Origin: Marsupella aquatica
Taxonomy: Eukaryota > Marchantiophyta
Assembly: GCA_973895155.1 (NCBI GenBank)
Contig: OZ316892.1
Location: 9,114,001 to 9,178,000, forward strand
DNA: 64,000 nucleotides
Direction: 5' to 3'
Positions 58,501 through 64,000 of the stretch are shown in pieces. Numbering within the stretch: position 1 is the first letter of the stretch; every line of letters begins with the position of its first letter. The notes under the pieces are model-generated. The model did no database searches. It saw nothing but the letters and a program-made list of their open reading frames with translations, and was not told the origin of the DNA. A program made the translations under genes and the position numbers.

Positions 58501-59800
58501 AGATTATAAATGATCCTATTGTCACATAAATAATCCCGGGGCCCAAAAAACTAACATATGCTGGAATAAATCAAAAGGACTATGGATTCAAACTGGTTTG
58601 TAGAGGGAAGATCCAATACTTTTGGCAGGATTCAATATTTTAGTGGTTGATGTATTAAGTTTATTAATTCAAAAGATGCAGGTTCGCTGCCCAAGTCAAC
58701 CCAATGCATTGCCAACCCATTGAGAATTGAGGGAGGTGACCATGGTGAAAATTGAATTTAAATTTGAGGAGGCGTGCTACCCAACTAAGTCACAACAAGT
58801 CCCTAGTACCCAACTCTTGTATAATAGGCAAGGGTCTACATTTTTATGTGGACTAACAGGTTCAGTATAAGAAAATTAAAATTTGAAAAAGTTTGAAATC
58901 ATATAAAAGGTTTGGTTTTCTTATTTTTTCACATACAATTAAAAAATATTAATTTTAAATATTTAATTTTTTAAAATAAAAATCACAAAATGCTAGCTAG
59001 TTTGGCTGTAGACCTCTCTATTAAAAAAAAGTCATATAATTTGGTTTGATCAAATTTTTCCATATAAAAACAAGTTCAATTTTTTTTTAAGTTATATCTT
59101 TGGATTGCTTGACTTGAGAAGTACAAGATTTTAGTAGACTAAAATGAAAATTCACATGGTCAATTGAATATAAAGTCATTATAAGTAATTACAAACTTGG
59201 CTTATAAGCATGGGAATTGCATACCCGGACAAATGTCATCAAAAACAGCTAGGAAAAGTCTAAGACATAAATCCTCACTAAACTACTCTTGTGTATACAT
59301 CGATCTGCAGTCCAAATTGAAAGGTGATGATGGTGATGATCTACCTACTAGTAAGATTGAATTGGTCAGATGTAGAGGACAGATTGTGACGTACCGATTG
59401 ACACACTTCGATTAGCTGACGCTGAACTAAGTCAAAGATCCATGATGACAAAAACAGCTAGGAAACGTCTAAGACATAAACCCTTACTAAGATACTGACA
59501 CTTGTGTATACATCTATGTGCGGTCCAAATTGGAAGGTGATGATGGTGATATCTACCTAATAAATTGGGATGGTCAGATGAGGAAGTCCCTTTCCTTCAG
59601 GAGCATGGAGTGAATTCGGATAGTCTTGATGACACTGAAAGTGGAGTGGTTAGCGACGGTGACATAATTTTAGATTTGAACAAATTGTGACGGATTGACA
59701 CATGCACTTCTATTAGTTGGCATTGAAACTAAGCCAAAGATCCAGGATAACAGCTTGAACAATTCAAGTCAATTAATATCGATCAAACAGTGAAACTAGA
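58501..59800. other. Spacer with a local duplication
   Basis: About 59231-59420 and 59447-59600 are diverged direct copies ('aaacagctaggaaaagtctaag' and similar, truncated). The rest is A/T rich. Frames here are not conserved between the two copies. Confidence 0.45.
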
Positions 59801-60416
59801 GGGAACGTAGGATAATCTCCATGTCTGAGAAGATCTGTTTTTTAGCTGATTTTGACATTTTTATCAACTAAGCCTCATCCCACCAGAGTGGCTTAGAATG
59901 ATTTATTTTCAGCTTAGAGCCGCCTTGCATGATGTAACTCCGTAGCAAATTGGCCCTAAAACTCCCTTATTAACATGATCTATGCCTACAAATTAACCAG
60001 TAGACAAACTCTTGATAAAATGCTAACTAGAGTTGCTGAGTTTCTTGGCTCTTATGAAACGATTCGACTCCCTAGTTAGGCCCAAGATGCTCCAGATCGA
60101 CGTTTGGATCAGCATAAGGCAGCCATAAGGCAAGTGGGATAGGACACACAAGATACGGCATAATGGCAACATTAAGGGATCAGAGTTCGTATCAACCAGG
60201 GTGATCTGATGTCAAACGGGGGATCGGAATTTGTGGTGACTGAAATGTCAAGTGGGACACCACGAATGTCAAAGTGAGACACCACTATATAATGAAAGCA
60301 TGCCAAGAGAGAAACAAATCAGTTGGAGCAAAGTTAAGACCTTAGCTAAGATCTACCGGGTGATTCAAAACAAATCAAGATTTAGAAGTCTTACATCGAC
60401 TAGAATGGCCGGTTGT

Positions 60417-60422
60417 TTTATT
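60417..60422 (-). terminator. Poly(A) signal AATAAA of gene 3
   Basis: AATAAA on the minus strand, followed by ACAACC as in genes 1 and 2. Confidence 0.5.
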
Positions 60423-60530
60423 GTAAAAGTCTGAACTGTTCCTAGCTCAGATACGATCGATCAGATTAACTGAAGCTATCTCCTAACCAATCCAGTATGC
60501 ATATTAAAATGTTTTCGTCTTCGAGCACAA

Positions 60531-61126
60531 CTAAAGGAGCTCCTCTAGCGGCAGCCAAGCAGCTACAAATTGCAGAGTAGCAGATTCAGAATTTGCAACT
60601 GAGAATCCGGTGTCATCAATTATCCAGTAACAATCTGGCAAACAATCAACTGGCATGCCGTGTTGGCACCAATCGAGGACGGACTGATCGAAGTTTCTTG
60701 CAGGGAGCCGCACATACCTACACCACCAGTTCAAGGGACATGTCAGGCAAGGGTGTGATCGATACAGTGGTACCTCTCAGGCAAAGTGAGAGTACCTTTG
60801 TCAATTGCTACATAGAGAGTTCGCAAATGGTGTGACATGAGTACACAAGGACAAAAACCAAAAAAATCAGCAGTGAAGCTAACTCACCAAGTGCGAACAC
60901 ATATCACGTCCAAAGGAATTTCGAACTTTTCCGTGGTGCCCTGAGTCAATATAGAATCGGTGACAATTGTATCAGAGCCATCGGCGTGTGTAGCGTGTTT
61001 CCGATGTGCAATGTCGAAGCTAGCACTGTTGTGGACATAGGTATATCCGTTCGACTGGCCCAGCACACACTGTGCAAAGGTTGCCAGAACCAGGAGGGAG
61101 AGAAATGCAAATCCTGCTTTCGCCAT
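60531..61126 (-). CDS. Small secreted protein, two exons (gene 3)
   Basis: Minus-strand paralog. Proposed exons are 61126-60888 and 60717-60531 (426 nt, 141 residues), with donor GTGAGT after ACTTG and acceptor GGTGTAG, phase 2. The signal peptide starts MAKAGFAFLSLLVLATFAQC and ends near VLG. The mature region has four Cys. The junction codon is Trp where genes 1 and 2 have Ser. The intron is only 170 bp and has no trace of the 111-nt exon of gene 1. It is more diverged than genes 1 and 2 are from each other, so it split off earlier. Function unknown. Confidence 0.8.
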
Positions 61127-61307
61127 AGTGTCTTCGCTGTTTCTACAGAGGCTTCAGAGTGTTGCCAAGTTTAACGATGGGAAGAAAACGGGACTGCTAG
61201 CTTGCGTAAGAAAGCAACGAGACAGGAGGTTCTAAGATCGAGAAGAAAGGAACAGAGTGAGAGAAGAATAGACAATGGATCTGACTGTCTGCTGACCAAG
61301 GTAGTGT

Positions 61308-61315
61308 TTATATAT
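61308..61315 (-). promoter_or_regulatory. TATA box of gene 3 (TATATAAA)
   Basis: TATATAAA on the minus strand, about 185 bp before the start codon, aligned with TACATAAA in genes 1 and 2. Confidence 0.6.
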
Positions 61316-61429
61316 GCGGGAGTCATAGAGGCAAGAAAGTTGGATAAGGGCAGTGGGCTGACTCAGCTGTCGATCAGCGTACCCGATGAGTGAACGGGGC
61401 TGGCAAGTGAATTAAGGCATGTGAGTAAG

Positions 61430-62060
61430 TAACGCGGTGGAAGGATGGGCATGCCCATTCGGCCATTCAGGTCCATCTTTCCTTGACAAAGGATACTATT
61501 GGCTGGCTAATGAATGCACTACAGGTGGTTGCCTCGATCTTACTGGTTACATTTTTGGGGTATTGACAGATAGGGGAGCGAAAGGGGCTGACAAGTGGAG
61601 ATCAACGGAAGGTTCAGGTTAAGGTTCCCACGCAAGAATGGACAGGCCATGCACATACATGCAAGTAAGTCCGACCCTCCAGTATACACTAAGGATAATG
61701 ATGGGCGGGTTAGCTTAGTGACTAGGATGACATGCAGGAGGTGGCCTCTTGTAGGAGATTTTGAAGGAAGAAAATTTAGGTCCGTTCTGCTACAAGAGTA
61801 GCTCGCAGGGCAAGACCAGCCTACCCTTCTGAGATCCCTCTGAAACCGGGTACCTTTGGGTTGGCTTGTTTCTTGCATGGGGATCCATGTCCAGCTCTAG
61901 CAGTCCAGTATATCCCCGAGTATATCCAAATGCATGGGTGGAAGTTAAGGGCTGGATGAGTGAAGGGATTGACAAGGCCGGCTTTGCTACCCGGTATTTG
62001 GAGGCACTTGATTTGAGAGGCACAAGAGTTTAGGAGACTAATATGGAACCTAACATGGTT
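61430..62060 (-). repeat. Repeat R3, copy 2 (inverted)
   Basis: Reverse complement of 4040-4850, with the same landmarks but broken open frames. Confidence 0.55.
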
Positions 62061-62639
62061 AATTGGATATAAGGCATTATCAAGAATTCCAAACTCGCCT
62101 CAATCATAAGAAAGGGAGTTGCATACCCTGGCCCCTAGGTTGAAGTTTCTTAGGTGGCTCACCTTGTGAATTTCTTTCCCCCTATTAAAGCCCCGATTAA
62201 AGCACCCTCTTTCAAAGGAAGGTACAAAAATATCTACAGGTTGAAATGGAGCTGCAGATGACAAATGATATAATGACATGTAGCACCTTTTGAATGGTTA
62301 CCCGTTGCTTAGTTCCTTGCTACTTCCAAGTACTTGCCTAAAATGTCCTTTACTTCCTTCTCAGATCACATGAGGTCCAAAGTTTTTAAAGTGAAACCCC
62401 AGCTACAAAAATGTCACAACAAAATGGCCGAGAACCATTTTTACAAAAAATCACCATTTAAATCATGAAACTTGGAAAGATAAATAAAAGCTCTGATGCT
62501 GACTCAATATCAAAATATTTACTTTCACTCCTATTTTGGTATTTCCGCTAGTGAAGACGGTACTCTAAGTACGTACCCTACAATAAACAAGGCCGGCATC
62601 AGTTGCACTGACGGGGAGGAGAGTCCAATAGAGCATTAA

Positions 62640-63190
62640 TTATTTTTAAATGAGATTTTGTAGCTGGCAACCGTAGGAGTCTAAGAGTTTTGAGGGAAGG
62701 ACAAACTCTTTGAAGCATGGGGAAAACCTAAATAACCATTGAGGGGCCAGGGAAAATGAAAATTATTTTTTGTTTGTAAAGGGATTTTTTTAGGCTCTAT
62801 CCTTTATATCCTTTCTTCTCCTCTCGATCCTCTCCTCTCACCTCCCTTTAATTTTCCTCTTCTCGGCCTCCCCTCTCCCTGAGTGTGTAACCAAGAATCC
62901 CGTGCATTCCTTCCCGGAGCCCCACCCGTGCTTCCGGCTTGGTTTGTGACCTTGATGCTTGCTCTCCCTTTCCCGTCTTATTAAAAGTTTCCTTCCCTAC
63001 CTGGCCACCCAGCAACTTAAGTTAATTTGACTGTGGTTTTGGCTGTGAATGGACACAGCCACCCCCCACAACCACCTGGCTTGCATGACTTTGTCCCAGC
63101 TCTACAACCCCTTGTGAAAGAATCGCGTAAATAATTATGCACAGGCTGGAAAAACGCCAAGGTGAATATTTTGGTACCTGAAACCACAGG
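62640..63190 (-). repeat. Repeat R1, copy 3 (inverted)
   Basis: The reverse complement matches 126-545 and 3369-3880 ('ccagcctgtgcat' through 'gggtggccaggtaggg'). Confidence 0.6.
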
Positions 63191-63629
63191 CACCTAATAG
63201 TTCATGGGATTTTATTTTCAACTAAAGTTGGAATTACAAGAAAATGGTCAAACAAAATGGTAAAAAATATTGTAGGTTATAGTAAATAAACTTATTTTTG
63301 CATCAATTTAGGGACCCCAATTCGAAAGACCAAGTAGGTAATAATTTTAGTCCTTGCATGGGTCCTAAAAAGGAAAAGCACCGGGCAAATCGATCATCTC
63401 GCCTTGAAGGCCAGCATATATCTGTATCAGTGATCAATCTAATCTTCATTTTGGGTGAGGTTCGCGCACTTTGTCCACAGTAAAGCTCGACTACAAACTA
63501 AGGGACTGGTACCAACTTGCAGCTTGGGGCTAGATCCTCTACGTCATTTGACTGACTTCTTAGTAAATGGAAGACAGGCTCCAAGTACGGTGCAGGAGCC
63601 AAGTTACGGAACTTCTGATTATTTCGTGC

Positions 63630-63770
63630 GTGCTAGAAGGGACAACTCCATTAGAACTCCATTACTTGAAGCAATATATTCAGCTGCTCTTCAATAGCGT
63701 GCTAGAAGGACCAACTCCATTAGAACCCCATTATTTGATGCAATATATCAGCAGCTCTCCAAAAGCTTCC
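63630..63770 (+). repeat. Tandem duplication of about 70 bp
   Basis: Two units starting 'gtgctagaagg' (63629 and 63701) and ending near 'cagctgctcttcaa' or 'cagcagctctccaa'. A single unit occurs at 3148-3215. Confidence 0.65.
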
Positions 63771-64000
63771 TTGCTCTTGATATTTTACGTACGGACTTCA
63801 ATATGTTCGATCTGAGTGAAGCTGTGCGCGCTGACCAACCTCCGTCATTACTATTTCATTGAGTCACGGCCTTAGTTTGCATCATGCTCTTGACTTTATT
63901 TATTTTTTCTCACTAGTTCACATTCCACCGCTAGCTCAGCAGGTTACAGCAGCAAGCCACCCCGTAATTGACTTGAGGCTGGGGCCACTACGGCGGATGC

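Larger units (their letters stand above)
59840..64000 (-). repeat. Third, inverted copy of the gene 1/gene 2 duplication
   Basis: The reverse complement follows copy 1 in order: R2 tail (63730-63990), R1 (62640-63190), R3 (61430-62060), promoter (61200-61420), gene 3, and 3' flank (59840-60530). An exception is 63290-63720, which matches 2798-3215 in direct orientation, so this block has been flipped relative to its neighbours. Confidence 0.7.

Overview
This is a window of eukaryotic nuclear DNA, most likely from a land plant. It has AT-rich spacers, GT-AG introns, CACTA (En/Spm) transposons and an EDM2-like plant PHD cassette. The transposase and phosphatase-like gene families suggest a seedless plant such as a moss, but that is inference. 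I see no rRNA gene, no convincing tRNA gene, no operon and no CRISPR array.

Host region. About 1.6-10.3 kb and 10.7-17.6 kb are two copies of a tandem duplication. Each carries one gene for a small secreted Cys-containing protein: gene 1 at 6428-7378 and gene 2 at 14367-15021. A third, inverted copy occupies about 59.8-64 kb, with gene 3 at 60531-61126 on the minus strand. Gene 1 keeps an in-frame middle exon of 111 nt that genes 2 and 3 lack. Older dispersed repeats, here called R1, R2 and R3, fill the spacers.

Giant element. From 23242 to 58496 lies what looks like one 35.3-kb DNA transposon. It has terminal inverted repeats containing CTATTCATTAAAACTGGAA, and a 4-bp TTAA target duplication. 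It carries a divergent gene set around a central promoter near 49.2-50.2 kb. On the plus strand is a transposase-like gene (DUF8039-like repeats, then a DUF7869-like catalytic domain with a GHTHED motif, 50.3-57.7 kb). On the minus strand is a long gene whose 3' half encodes a beta-class N4/N6 methyltransferase-like protein, followed by an FCP1-like phosphatase gene. A palindromic 17-mer centred on GATC (CTCGAGATCATCTCGAG in sense orientation) recurs through the gene set, mostly in introns, and its orientation flips with the direction of transcription. A 343-bp MITE at 29742-30084 has the same ends and also a 4-bp target duplication, which is independent support that the family is mobile.

Nested elements. 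The giant element has been hit by CACTA-1 (28662-45466, TSD TCC), CACTA-2 (45848-47554, TSD TCG) and an insertion of unresolved type at about 51.97-55.15 kb. CACTA-1 encodes TNP2 and TNPA-like proteins plus apparent captured host genes: EDM2-like PHD fingers, a tandem-BRCT protein and an F-box-like protein. Most element genes carry stops or frameshifts, so this copy is decayed. Several stops are explained by single G-to-A changes at Trp codons or C-to-T changes at Arg/Gln codons, as expected from deamination of methylated cytosine.
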